A DNA stretch of 7,770 nt from Clostridia bacterium (GTDB lineage: Bacteria; Bacillota_A; Clostridia; Christensenellales; Aristaeellaceae): the NCBI GenBank assembly GCA_900754775.1, contig CAAEDZ010000107.1:1-7770 (forward strand), read 5' to 3'. A program made the translations under genes and the position numbers. Below are positions 1 through 7,035 of the stretch, one piece after another. How positions within the stretch are numbered: the first letter of the stretch is position 1; every line of letters begins with the position of its first letter. The notes beneath the pieces were generated by a model. That model saw nothing but the letters and a program-made list of their open reading frames with translations. It was not told the origin of the DNA and searched no databases.

Positions 1-552
1 GTCTGCTCTATCGAGAACGACTACGAGGCCGGCATGCGGGAGGCTGTGAGCTATCTGTGCGGCCTCGGCCACGAGCGCATCGCCTATTTGAGCGGCTTGA
101 GCCGCAAGCATGGTTTCGACGACCGTCTGGAGGGCTATCTGAACGCCCTGCGCGGTCAGGGGCTTGGCTATGGCGAGGAACTGTTGCTGGAGGGGAAAGC
201 GCCCTATTCCACCGGCGTGCAGGATGGCTACGCGATGGCGAAGGAGCTGGTCTCATCCGGGCGGCGTTTCACGGCGGTCATCTGCACCAACGATCTGATG
301 GCGATGGGTGCCATCTCCGCCCTCAACGACGCCGGCCTGCGCGTGCCGGAGGATGTGTCCGTAATGGGCTTTGACGACATACTGTTTTCGCGCGTCTGGC
401 GCCCGGCGATTACGACGATGGCGGTGCCCAAATTCAATTTTGGCGGCAAGGCCTTCGACCTTTTGTATACAAATATGAAAAAGGGGAGCATCGGCTATTC
501 CCTCTGCCCCCTTGAATTGAAAGTCCGCGCATCGACGGCGGCGCCAAGGTGA
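1..552 (+). CDS. LacI-family transcriptional regulator, C-terminal part (5' truncated)
   Basis: The frame is open from base 1 and ends at TGA 550-552, giving 183 residues of a protein that is usually about 330-350 long. The DNA-binding HTH and the first half of the sensor domain lie outside the window. What remains is the periplasmic-binding-protein-like effector domain of the LacI/GalR family. Residues 18-31 (YLCGLGHERIAYLS) match the family's conserved GH-RIA strand. Residues 97-98 (ND) and 114-126 (RVPEDVSVMGFDD) match the 'ND..A.G....G..vPeDvsv.GfDd' signature, followed by PAITTMAVP and a GGKAFDLL helix. In this family a sugar or sugar phosphate binds this domain and changes operator affinity. 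Its position directly upstream of a sugar importer suggests it controls that operon. The inducer cannot be told from the sequence. An ATG at 34 is internal and not the start. Confidence 0.93.
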   Translation, partial: VCSIENDYEAGMREAVSYLCGLGHERIAYLSGLSRKHGFDDRLEGYLNALRGQGLGYGEELLLEGKAPYSTGVQDGYAMAKELVSSGRRFTAVICTNDLMAMGAISALNDAGLRVPEDVSVMGFDDILFSRVWRPAITTMAVPKFNFGGKAFDLLYTNMKKGSIGYSLCPLELKVRASTAAPR

Positions 553-591
553 CCGGCGCGAAAGCGTCCGGCGTCCGCGCTGGTGTTTTTT
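552..591 (+). terminator. Rho-independent terminator after the LacI-family gene
   Basis: A 9-bp stem pairs ACCGGCGCG (552-560) with CGCGCTGGT (576-584), with one G-T wobble at 555/581. The loop is 15 bases. A G and then six T (586-591) follow the stem. The stem begins on the last base of the regulator's stop codon. It should end most regulator transcripts, so the transporter operon probably has its own promoter in the remaining 80 bases before 673. Confidence 0.78.
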
Positions 592-622
592 CAGGGCAAC
601 AATTTACCCGTGTAGCGAAATG

Positions 623-640
623 AGCTGGGGGAGTCCAGCT
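623..640 (+). promoter_or_regulatory. Leader inverted repeat upstream of the binding-protein gene
   Basis: AGCTGG (623-628) and CCAGCT (635-640) are perfect inverted copies separated by GGGAGT. Two further G-T pairs could extend the stem outward to 8 bp. The repeat lies 19 bases upstream of the ribosome site. It could be an operator for the neighbouring LacI-type regulator or a small hairpin in the 5' leader; the sequence does not decide between them. It has no T-run, so it is not a terminator. No convincing -35/-10 pair was found in 592-660. Confidence 0.4.
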
Positions 641-659
641 TGAATAGATCAGGACAAAC

Positions 660-666
660 AGGAGGT
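660..666 (+). promoter_or_regulatory. Strong ribosome binding site for the binding-protein gene
   Basis: AGGAGGT lies 6 bases before ATG 673. It fixes the start there rather than at the in-frame TTG at 640, which has no ribosome site and would place 11 polar residues ahead of the signal peptide. Confidence 0.88.
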
Positions 667-672
667 AGAAAC

Positions 673-2220
673 ATGAAAAGGAAGCGTCTCTTTGCACTGG
701 TACTGTCTGTATTGATGGTACTGACCCTCGTCCCCACCCTTGGCGAGGAAGCCGCAGCGGATGCAGTCGGCTGGGACACCAGCGTTGAAGATGAGATCAT
801 CGTCACCGTCATCAACGGCTATTACACCGCCGGCGAACAGAAGCTCGCCGAAGAGTACATGGCGCTCCATCCCGAGACCAAGGTGACCATCGACGTCATC
901 GCCGACAACAACTCCTACACCACCAAGATGCAGACCGTGCTGGCGGACATAACGGCCGATACGGCCTCGGACATCGTCCACTCCAACTTCCTCGGCAATG
1001 TCGTCGGCAGCCCGGCGGCGGCGCTGGAACAGGGCATCCTCTTCGATATGAGTACCATCCTCGATATGGAGCATCCTTATCAGGACGGCCTCGTGCGCGA
1101 CATGTACGATGAGGTCCTCATCGCCGAGACCATGAGCGGCTCCGGCGGCGCGGCCATGCAGGCCCTGCCCTTCGACAAGTGCGGCATCTCCTTCTTCTAC
1201 AACAAGACCGCCTTCGACGAGCTTGGCCTCGAGGCCCCCGAGACCTGGGAAGAGCTGCTGGACATCTGCGCCACCTTCGAGGAAAACGGCGTGGAGAACC
1301 CCATCACCGTCAGCTCCGAGGCCTCCTGGATACTGGCTTCGCTGGCGGACGCCGGCCTGCGCTCCCGCGAGTATGACTTCCTGGTGCATCCGGGCGACGC
1401 CATCTGGGACGAGGCCACCATGTCCGCCAACATCGACTTCGTGTTCGACGAAAGCGACATGACCTGCGACACGCTGACCGTCGCCAGCACCGAGCGCCTG
1501 CTCAAGGCCAAGGAAGACGGCATCATCCTCTCCGATGTGAGCCGCACCGCCTGGAGCGAGTTTGCCAAATTGGCCCAGTACTTCCCGGAGAACTACTACT
1601 CCGGCGGCGCCGACACCGTCACCGAGTTTGAGATGCAGCTCTCCCCGATGCTGATCTCCGGCTCCTGGAACGTCGGCCTGATCCTTGACGATATGAACAT
1701 GATGCCCGAGGAGAGCCGCTTTGAGTGGGCCACCTTCAAGATCCCCAGCTTCGGCAATCCGCCCGAGGGCTTCCAGAGCGAGATGCGCGGCATGTACGTG
1801 CTGGGCAACATCATGGGCATCATCCCCAAGGGCGACCCGGATCACGACGCCCGCGTGCTCGACTTCTACCTCTACTGGTACTCCCAGGCCGGCGCGCAGC
1901 TCTGCTATGAGGAAACGCTCGCCAACGGCAACTACGTGCAGGGCCCGTGCATGATCAAGGGCGTCACCCTCAGCGACGAACTCAACGAGAAGCTCGAGGG
2001 CTTCGTCACCAGCGGCCCGGTCAAGCAGTACAGCTCCGAGGTCATCGGCATGAGCCAGGCCACACAGGCCGATATGCCGCTTTACAACGACCTGCAGAAC
2101 CGCTTCATCGGCGGGGAGATCGACGTGGACACCTTCCTGGAGGAACTCAACGCCATCACGCACAACTACACCGTCTCGCAGATGGAGGCCAGCGGCTATG
2201 ACCTCGATCCCCTGACCTGA
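673..2220 (+). CDS. ABC transporter extracellular sugar-binding protein (SBP family 1 type)
   Basis: This 515-residue protein is predicted to capture sugar outside the membrane and deliver it to the two permeases encoded next. Residues 1-5 are basic (MKRKR) and are followed by a hydrophobic stretch to about residue 22, a typical Sec signal peptide. Cleavage is plausible near EEAAAD at about 25-30. There is no cysteine there, hence no lipobox. After it comes a beta strand (IIVTVINGYY) and a 'KLAEEYMALHPETKVTI' segment typical of the SBP_bac_1/8 fold. Residues 175-192 carry the family motif FYNKTAFDELGL..PETW, and a late segment (GNIMGIIPKGDPDHDARVLDF) matches the usual C-terminal lobe helix. 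The protein is longer than many CUT1 binding proteins (about 420-450 residues). Codons end mostly in C or G, consistent with high expression. Neighbouring enzymes suggest a rhamnose-containing oligosaccharide as ligand, but that is inferred. Confidence 0.93.
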   Translation: MKRKRLFALVLSVLMVLTLVPTLGEEAAADAVGWDTSVEDEIIVTVINGYYTAGEQKLAEEYMALHPETKVTIDVIADNNSYTTKMQTVLADITADTASDIVHSNFLGNVVGSPAAALEQGILFDMSTILDMEHPYQDGLVRDMYDEVLIAETMSGSGGAAMQALPFDKCGISFFYNKTAFDELGLEAPETWEELLDICATFEENGVENPITVSSEASWILASLADAGLRSREYDFLVHPGDAIWDEATMSANIDFVFDESDMTCDTLTVASTERLLKAKEDGIILSDVSRTAWSEFAKLAQYFPENYYSGGADTVTEFEMQLSPMLISGSWNVGLILDDMNMMPEESRFEWATFKIPSFGNPPEGFQSEMRGMYVLGNIMGIIPKGDPDHDARVLDFYLYWYSQAGAQLCYEETLANGNYVQGPCMIKGVTLSDELNEKLEGFVTSGPVKQYSSEVIGMSQATQADMPLYNDLQNRFIGGEIDVDTFLEELNAITHNYTVSQMEASGYDLDPLT

Positions 2221-2256
2221 CGGACTGGAAAAATCGGAACGAACGTGTTATCCTGT

Positions 2257-2287
2257 GGGGGAGAGGGGCAGCGCGCCCCTTTCCCCC
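2257..2287 (+). promoter_or_regulatory. Long GC-rich hairpin between binding-protein and permease genes
   Basis: A 13-bp stem pairs 2257-2269 with 2275-2287, with a single G-T wobble (2263/2281) and a 5-base loop, AGCGC. Ten of the 13 pairs are G-C. No T-run follows on the + strand (GAAAAAGA comes next), nor on the opposite strand, so it is not a classical terminator. Sites of this kind between a binding-protein gene and its permease genes are known to protect the upstream mRNA end or reduce read-through, giving more binding protein than permease. That role is inferred here. Confidence 0.7.
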
Positions 2288-2318
2288 GAAAAAGAGCGGC
2301 GCGCGAAAGAGGTGCGAT

Positions 2319-3212
2319 ATGAGAGGGAAATTCTTGCGAAAATGTCTGCCATACATCTTTCTGGCGCCCACGTTTATCACGCTGGTCATCTTCCTCTACC
2401 TTTCCGTGGGCGTCGCCTTCGGCATTTCGCTGACGGACAAGATGGCTTCGCCCGCGTTTGAGACCCACTTCATCGGCCTTCAGAACTTCCAGACGCTGCT
2501 CAGCGACAAGGTGTTCTGGCTCTCCTTCCGTAATCAGGTGGTCATCAGCGTCTTCGCGGTGTTCAACAGCTGCTTTTTCCCGCTGCTGGCGGCGCTGCTG
2601 CTCTTCTACGTGCGCCACCGCCGCAGGGCGGGCGCCGTGCGCATCGCCTTCGTGCTGCCCATGCTGGTGCCCTCCATCGTCACCATACTCATCTGGAAAT
2701 TCCTCTACAACCCGAATTTCGGCTTCAACAGCATCCTCCGCCTGTTTGACCTTGGCGATCTTACGCGCAACTGGCTCAACGATGGCGATACGGCGCTCTG
2801 GAGCGTCGTGCTGCTGGGCTTTCCCTTTGTTTCCGGCATGTACTTCCTGCTCTTCCACGCAGGGCTCAACAATATAGACAATGCCCTCTACGACGCGGCG
2901 AAGGTGGATGGCGCCACGAGCTGGACCATCATCCGCCACATCCAGCTGCCGGGCGTCTGGCCCTATGTCAAGGTCGTAGCCACGCTCAGCCTCATTGCCA
3001 GCCTCTCCGGCTTTGGCCAGGTCTCGGCGCTGACGGGCGGCGGACCGGGCTATGAAACGATGATCCCGGCGCTCTACATGTACAAAGTCGCCTTTGGCGA
3101 TGGCCGGCAGGGCTATTCTTCGGCGCTGGGCGTGGTATTGTTCATCGTTATTCTCGTCCTCACGGTCGTGACCAACAAACTGATGTCCATAAAGGAGGAG
3201 AAAAAGGCATGA
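2319..3212 (+). CDS. CUT1 ABC sugar transporter permease, MalF/UgpA type
   Basis: This 297-residue inner-membrane protein is one half of the sugar channel. Six hydrophobic segments are visible at about residues 11-36, 70-98, 106-128, 158-180, 217-235 and 266-285. Between the fourth and fifth is the EAA loop that docks the ATPase: L190-YDAAKVDGA-199, then IQLP at 208-211, matching 'EAA...G.........I.LP'. The N-terminal phrase LAPTFITLVIFLYLSV and the TGGGPGYETM turn at 239-248 are typical of the MalF/UgpA branch. Start ATG 2319 follows AAGAGGTG at 2307-2314. The gene lies 98 bases after the binding-protein gene, beyond the hairpin, and its stop overlaps the next start as ATGA. It should pair with the following permease. 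Substrate specificity cannot be read from it. Confidence 0.95.
   Translation: MRGKFLRKCLPYIFLAPTFITLVIFLYLSVGVAFGISLTDKMASPAFETHFIGLQNFQTLLSDKVFWLSFRNQVVISVFAVFNSCFFPLLAALLLFYVRHRRRAGAVRIAFVLPMLVPSIVTILIWKFLYNPNFGFNSILRLFDLGDLTRNWLNDGDTALWSVVLLGFPFVSGMYFLLFHAGLNNIDNALYDAAKVDGATSWTIIRHIQLPGVWPYVKVVATLSLIASLSGFGQVSALTGGGPGYETMIPALYMYKVAFGDGRQGYSSALGVVLFIVILVLTVVTNKLMSIKEEKKA
3191..3198 (+). promoter_or_regulatory. Ribosome binding site inside the end of the upstream permease gene
   Basis: AAAGGAGG lies within the last codons of the first permease, 10 bases before ATG 3209. With the ATGA overlap at 3209-3212 it indicates translational coupling and near-equal production of the two permeases. Confidence 0.85.
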
Positions 3213-4045
3213 AAACGATGCGCAGCCACGGGCCGGGCTATATCTTCAGCCGCCTTGCCCTTCTCCTTCTGCTGCTGGCCACCTTCTTCCCGCTGGTGAT
3301 GATGGTCAACATGTCGCTCAAGCCCACGGTGCTGATCAGCACGGACTTTCTCTCCCTGCCCATCGAGCCGTATCTGACCAATTTCACCAAGGCGTTTGAG
3401 TTTGTCAAGCGCCCCATCCTCAATTCGCTCTATATCTGCGCCCTCTCGCTCCTTGGCATACTCATCAACGCCACTTTGAGCGGCTACGCCTTCGCGCGCC
3501 TGCGCTTTCGCGGCAAAAAGGCGATGTATTCCATCCTCGTGGCGGTGCTGATGGTCCCCGCGACCATCACCATCGTGCCGCAGTTCATCATCGTCTCGAA
3601 ACTGGGGATCATCAACACTTACTGGGCGCTCATCCTGCCCTATATCGGCAGCCAGCAGGTGCTGGGCGTCATCCTCTGCCGCACCGCCTTTGAGCAGATG
3701 CCGCAGGAACTCTTCGACGCCGCCAAGATCGACGGGGCCAACGAATTGCAGGCCATGTCGATGATCGGCCTGCCCCTGCTGCGCCCCACGCTCATCACCG
3801 TGGGCATACAGGCCGTGGTCGCCATCTACAACGATTACATCTGGCCCACCGTGGCCCTCACGGGCGGCGACGAGATGAAGACCTTCTGCCAGATCGTCTA
3901 CAACAACTCTCAGGGTCTGCTCAGGACAGACATCGGTCTGTTGTGCGCGGCGTTCATCATCGGCACGATCCCGCTGGGCATCGCCACCTGCTGCTGCCTG
4001 AAATACTATCTGCGGGGCATGGTCGCTGGCGCGATCAAGGGGTGA
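3209..4045 (+). CDS. CUT1 ABC sugar transporter permease, MalG/UgpE type
   Basis: This 278-residue membrane protein forms the second half of the importer channel. Hydrophobic segments lie at about residues 14-34, 70-95, 105-130, 137-158, 193-212 and 241-264. The EAA loop reads QELFDAAKIDGANEL (166-180) followed by GLPLLRP from 187. The phrase LNSLYICALS..INATLSGYAFARLRFRGK and the ending YYLRGMVAGAIKG are hallmarks of MalG/UgpE-type permeases. The start overlaps the upstream stop by 4 bases and its ribosome site is AAAGGAGG. Three cysteines in a row (261-263) sit at the end of the last membrane segment, which is unusual but probably neutral. No ATP-binding subunit gene follows. Many Gram-positive CUT1 systems share one MsiK-type ATPase encoded elsewhere, so this absence is not a defect. 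Confidence 0.95.
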   Translation: MKTMRSHGPGYIFSRLALLLLLLATFFPLVMMVNMSLKPTVLISTDFLSLPIEPYLTNFTKAFEFVKRPILNSLYICALSLLGILINATLSGYAFARLRFRGKKAMYSILVAVLMVPATITIVPQFIIVSKLGIINTYWALILPYIGSQQVLGVILCRTAFEQMPQELFDAAKIDGANELQAMSMIGLPLLRPTLITVGIQAVVAIYNDYIWPTVALTGGDEMKTFCQIVYNNSQGLLRTDIGLLCAAFIIGTIPLGIATCCCLKYYLRGMVAGAIKG

Positions 4046-4049
4046 AAGA

Positions 4050-5777
4050 ATGGAAAACGGACGGCAAGACCCGCGCAACGGCGGCTATTTTCTCGAACAG
4101 TTGCGCCGGGAAGGGCGCGCGGAACGGGACGAGCGCGCGCGGCTGTACATATCGCCCAGGCGCGTTCTCTGGGAAAGCGAGGGGGAGAACTGCTCCGTCG
4201 TCGGCAGCGCCGCGCTTTTGCAGGATAAGCCCGGGCAGATCTCGCTGCACAGCGACGCCTGCTGCACGCTCAAAAACAGCGGCGCAAGCGCCTCCCTCCT
4301 GCTGGATTTCGGGCAGGAACTGCACGGCGGCATAGAGCTTTCCGTGCAAAAGGTCACGGGCGCGCAGCGGGCGAAACTGCGCATCCGCTTTGGCGAATCC
4401 GCCACCGAGGCCATGAGCGAGCTGGGCGGCGCCACCAACGCCACCAACGACCACGCGCGGCGCGATCTGGAGATATACGTACACGCGCTGAGCATGGACG
4501 CCGTCGGCGAGACAGGCTTTCGCTTCGTGCGCATAGACCTGCTCTCGGAAAACGTCGCTGTGTCGCTGAAGGCGGCCAAAGCCGTGCTTGTCTATCTGGA
4601 CGTGCCCTATCTGGGCAGTTTCCATTGCAGCGACGCGCTGCTCGAGCGCATATGGGATGTCGCCGCCTACACCGTCCATCTCAACATGCAGCAGTATATC
4701 TGGGACGGTATCAAGCGCGACCGCCTCGTGTGGATGGGCGATCTGCACCCGGAGATCGCCAGTATCCAGACGGTGTTTGGCGATCAACCGATCATTCGCC
4801 GCAGTCTGGATTTCATCGCCGCCGACACGCCGCCGGGCAAGTGGATGAACGACATCCCCTCGTACTCCATGTGGTGGGTCATCACTCAGTACGATCATTT
4901 CATGCACTTTGGCGACCGCGAGTACCTGCGCCGGCAGATCCCCTGCCTTGCGCAGATCTGCCGCATGCTCTCTGCGCACATCGGCAAGGACGGGCAGGAT
5001 ACGACGCCGGAGATGCGCTTCGTGGACTGGCCGACCCGGGGCGACAAGGCCGCCGTGGACATGGGCCTGCAAGCGCTGCACGTGCTTGCCACGCGCTGCG
5101 CGATGGAGATATTCGCCCTCTTTGGCGAGACAAAGGCGCGCGATATGTGCGTGCGGGACCTTGAAAAGCTCCGATCGTGGAAGACGGGGCTGTGCGCGGC
5201 CAAGCAGGCGAACGCGCTGGCGGTCTGGGCGGGCCTGCTCGACGCCGGGGAGGCCAACGAAAAGAGCCTGCGCGTGGGCGGGGCCGAGGGCCTTTCCACC
5301 TTCATGGCGTATTACATCCTCCGCGCCCGCGCCGAGGCGGGTGATGTCGCCGGTTCGCTTGATACCATCCGCGAATACTGGGGCGGCATGCTCAAACTGG
5401 GCGCGACCACGTTCTGGGAGGATTTCGACGTCCGCTGGCTCAAAAACGCCGCGCCCATCGACCGCCTGCCCTTCCCGGGCGAAGTGGACGTACACGCCAC
5501 CTACGGAAGCCACTGCTACAAGGGCTTCCGCCACAGCCTCTGCCACGGCTGGGCAAGCGGCGTGACCAGCTGGCTGGCTCGCTACGTGCTGGGCGTGGAG
5601 ATTCTTGAGCCCGGCTGCCGCAGGATACGGCTGCGGCCGGAACTCTGCGGCCTGCAATGGGCGCGCGGCGCGTATCCCACGCCCATGGGTTTGCTTCTGG
5701 TCGAACACCGCCGCCGGGAAAATGGAGAGACCGAAACCGTCTTCCAGGCCCCGCCGGGGGTGGAAGTTCAGCGCTGA
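4050..5777 (+). CDS. GH78-type alpha-L-rhamnosidase-like protein, compact form
   Basis: This 575-residue protein is predicted to release terminal alpha-L-rhamnose from imported glycosides. An N-terminal beta domain at about 30-195 contains LDFGQELHGG (85-94) and GFRFVRI (156-162), as in the Bac_rhamnosid domain. The (alpha/alpha)6 barrel starts near 200 and carries WDGIKRDRLVWMGD (218-231), the counterpart of the GH78 'D.P.R.ER..W.GD' motif. TFWEDFD places a candidate catalytic base at E457, and SLCHGW ends at W501. A short C-terminal beta domain (RIRLRPEL onward) resembles Bac_rhamnosid_C. The usual catalytic Glu of the first motif is replaced by D224. The N-terminal Ig-like and Bac_rhamnosid_N modules of larger GH78 enzymes are missing. 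No signal peptide is seen, so it should act in the cytoplasm. Start ATG 4050 lies 4 bases after the permease stop, with AAGGGGTG at 4037-4044. The family fold is secure; the exact substrate is not. Confidence 0.88.
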   Translation: MENGRQDPRNGGYFLEQLRREGRAERDERARLYISPRRVLWESEGENCSVVGSAALLQDKPGQISLHSDACCTLKNSGASASLLLDFGQELHGGIELSVQKVTGAQRAKLRIRFGESATEAMSELGGATNATNDHARRDLEIYVHALSMDAVGETGFRFVRIDLLSENVAVSLKAAKAVLVYLDVPYLGSFHCSDALLERIWDVAAYTVHLNMQQYIWDGIKRDRLVWMGDLHPEIASIQTVFGDQPIIRRSLDFIAADTPPGKWMNDIPSYSMWWVITQYDHFMHFGDREYLRRQIPCLAQICRMLSAHIGKDGQDTTPEMRFVDWPTRGDKAAVDMGLQALHVLATRCAMEIFALFGETKARDMCVRDLEKLRSWKTGLCAAKQANALAVWAGLLDAGEANEKSLRVGGAEGLSTFMAYYILRARAEAGDVAGSLDTIREYWGGMLKLGATTFWEDFDVRWLKNAAPIDRLPFPGEVDVHATYGSHCYKGFRHSLCHGWASGVTSWLARYVLGVEILEPGCRRIRLRPELCGLQWARGAYPTPMGLLLVEHRRRENGETETVFQAPPGVEVQR

Positions 5778-5789
5778 CACGGCCATAGC

Positions 5790-5797
5790 GGGAGGAG
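5790..5797 (+). promoter_or_regulatory. Ribosome binding site fixing the MGH1/GH63-like start
   Basis: GGGAGGAG lies 5 bases before ATG 5803. The same frame is open upstream to 5605, inside the previous gene, but that extension is arginine- and proline-rich, has no family similarity and no ribosome site, so 5803 is the start. Confidence 0.85.
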
Positions 5798-5802
5798 ATC
5801 GC

Positions 5803-7014
5803 ATGCAGGATTATCAAACCGTCCTCGACTACGCGCGGAAAAACTACCGCCGCATGTTCCGCGAGCCGGAGGGGAACCTCAAATACAGATTCATCGTCCC
5901 GGGGAGCTGTTACAGCAACTGCCTTTGGGACTGGGACAGTTGGCTGACGAACGTCGCCCTGCGCCAGTTCGTTGCCGAGGACATCGGCGAATACGAGCGC
6001 GGTTGCGTCCTCAATTACCTCGAATACTGCGGCGCGGATGGGCGCGTCCCCATCGTCATCCTCCCGGACAGCTTCATGCCGGCGCTGTCCAGCGGGGCGG
6101 AGACGAATGCGCACAAGCCCTGCCTCGCGCAGCACGCGGCCTTCCTCAGCCAGTATGGCGGCGCGGAGTGGCTGCGCCCGTACTTCCCGCGCCTTGAGCG
6201 CTTTCTGCGCTTTTATCACGAAAACTGCCGCCACGAGACGGGCCTGTACTTCTGGCTGGACGACTACGCCATCGGCGTGGACAACGACCCCTGCACCTTC
6301 TATCGCCCGCGCAAAAGCTCGGCCTCCATCTTCCTCAACTGCATGATGTACAAGGAGATACAGGCTTTCTGCGCGCTTGGCAAGGCGCTGGGGGAGGACG
6401 TGGCCTTCTGGAAGCGCGAGGCGGAACACCTGCGCGACGCCGTGCGCGCCCACTGTTACGATGAAAAGGACGGCTTCTATTACAGCGCCAACCTCGCCCT
6501 TCTGCCCATCGAGCCGGGCGCGTTCCTCCATTCCGGCGCGCCGCGGGATTGGAGCTGCCTCATCCAGCGGCTGGGGAGCTGGTCGGGCTTCCTCGCCCTG
6601 TGGAGCGGCATCGCCACCGCCGAACAGGCCGAGCGCATGGTGCGCGAAAACCTCCTTGATGCGCGCGCCTTTTGCGCGCCCTACGGCGTGCGCACGCTGG
6701 CCAGATACGAAAAGATGTACCGCGTCGCCGCCACCAACAACCCCTCCTGCTGGCTCGGCCCCGTGTGGGGCGTCTCGAACTACATGGTCTTTCGCGGCCT
6801 TAAGCGCTACGGCTACGAGGAACTTGCCGCCGAGCTGGCGGAAAAGACGCTCGCCATGCTGGCCGCGGACATCCGCGCCTGCGGTGAGATGCACGAATAC
6901 TACGATGGCGACACCGGCGCGCCCGTGGTCAACCCCGGCTTTCAGAACTGGAACCTGCTGGCTGTCAACATGGGCGCGTGGCTGCGCGGAGAGCGCGCGG
7001 TCGCGGAGATATAG
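5803..7014 (+). CDS. MGH1/GH63-like glycosidase, single (alpha/alpha)6 domain
   Basis: This 403-residue protein appears to be a six-hairpin glycosidase of the MGH1/GH63 (trehalase-like) group, which covers glucosidases, mannosylglycerate hydrolases and many uncharacterised enzymes. Visible landmarks, in order: CLWDWDSW (40-47), the 'W.WDs' substrate-pocket motif; GVDNDP (158-163), equivalent to the SG.DNSP motif whose Asp (D160) is the expected general acid; CWLGPVWGVSNY (316-327), matching 'W.GP.W...NY'; and GEMHEYYDGDTG (361-372), where E365 is the probable base. The protein is essentially only the catalytic barrel, shorter than full GH63 enzymes with their added N-terminal domain. No signal peptide is present, so it is probably cytoplasmic. 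It begins 25 bases after the GH78-like gene and ends 21 bases before the next one, clearly in the same operon. The sugar it cuts is not predictable; a glucose- or mannose-type residue exposed after or before rhamnose removal is a reasonable guess. Confidence 0.82.
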   Translation: MQDYQTVLDYARKNYRRMFREPEGNLKYRFIVPGSCYSNCLWDWDSWLTNVALRQFVAEDIGEYERGCVLNYLEYCGADGRVPIVILPDSFMPALSSGAETNAHKPCLAQHAAFLSQYGGAEWLRPYFPRLERFLRFYHENCRHETGLYFWLDDYAIGVDNDPCTFYRPRKSSASIFLNCMMYKEIQAFCALGKALGEDVAFWKREAEHLRDAVRAHCYDEKDGFYYSANLALLPIEPGAFLHSGAPRDWSCLIQRLGSWSGFLALWSGIATAEQAERMVRENLLDARAFCAPYGVRTLARYEKMYRVAATNNPSCWLGPVWGVSNYMVFRGLKRYGYEELAAELAEKTLAMLAADIRACGEMHEYYDGDTGAPVVNPGFQNWNLLAVNMGAWLRGERAVAEI

Positions 7015-7035
7015 GGGCGGGAGGACGCATCGGCT

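Noticed and set aside
602..623. Possible CcpA-like or LacI-type operator (TGTAGCGAAATGA, with flanking ATTT/AAAT arms)
   Set aside because: The core is one base short of a cre site and the symmetry is only ATTT...AAAT with few inner matches, so it is too weak to call.
592..660. Sigma-70-type promoter for the transporter operon
   Set aside because: A promoter is expected here, but no -35/-10 pair with acceptable match and spacing could be identified by eye.
640..672. TTG at 640 as an earlier start for the binding protein
   Set aside because: It would put 11 polar residues before the signal peptide and has no ribosome site, whereas AGGAGGT is correctly spaced for ATG 673.
649..2163. 504-codon open frame on the minus strand
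   Set aside because: It lies opposite the binding-protein gene, which has a signal peptide, family motifs and a strong ribosome site; the antisense translation has none of these.
2257..2287. Intrinsic terminator after the binding-protein gene
   Set aside because: The stem is strong but is followed by GAAAAAGA rather than a T-run, and the permease genes clearly belong to the same operon.
5605..5802. Upstream extension of the MGH1/GH63-like gene overlapping the previous gene
   Set aside because: The extension is arginine/proline-rich, lies wholly or mostly within the GH78-like coding sequence and lacks family similarity; ATG 5803 has a strong ribosome site.
4035..5804. 589-codon open frame on the minus strand
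   Set aside because: It mirrors the compact GH78-like gene almost exactly, shows low-complexity composition and no domain, and is best explained by GC-rich codon use on the other strand.
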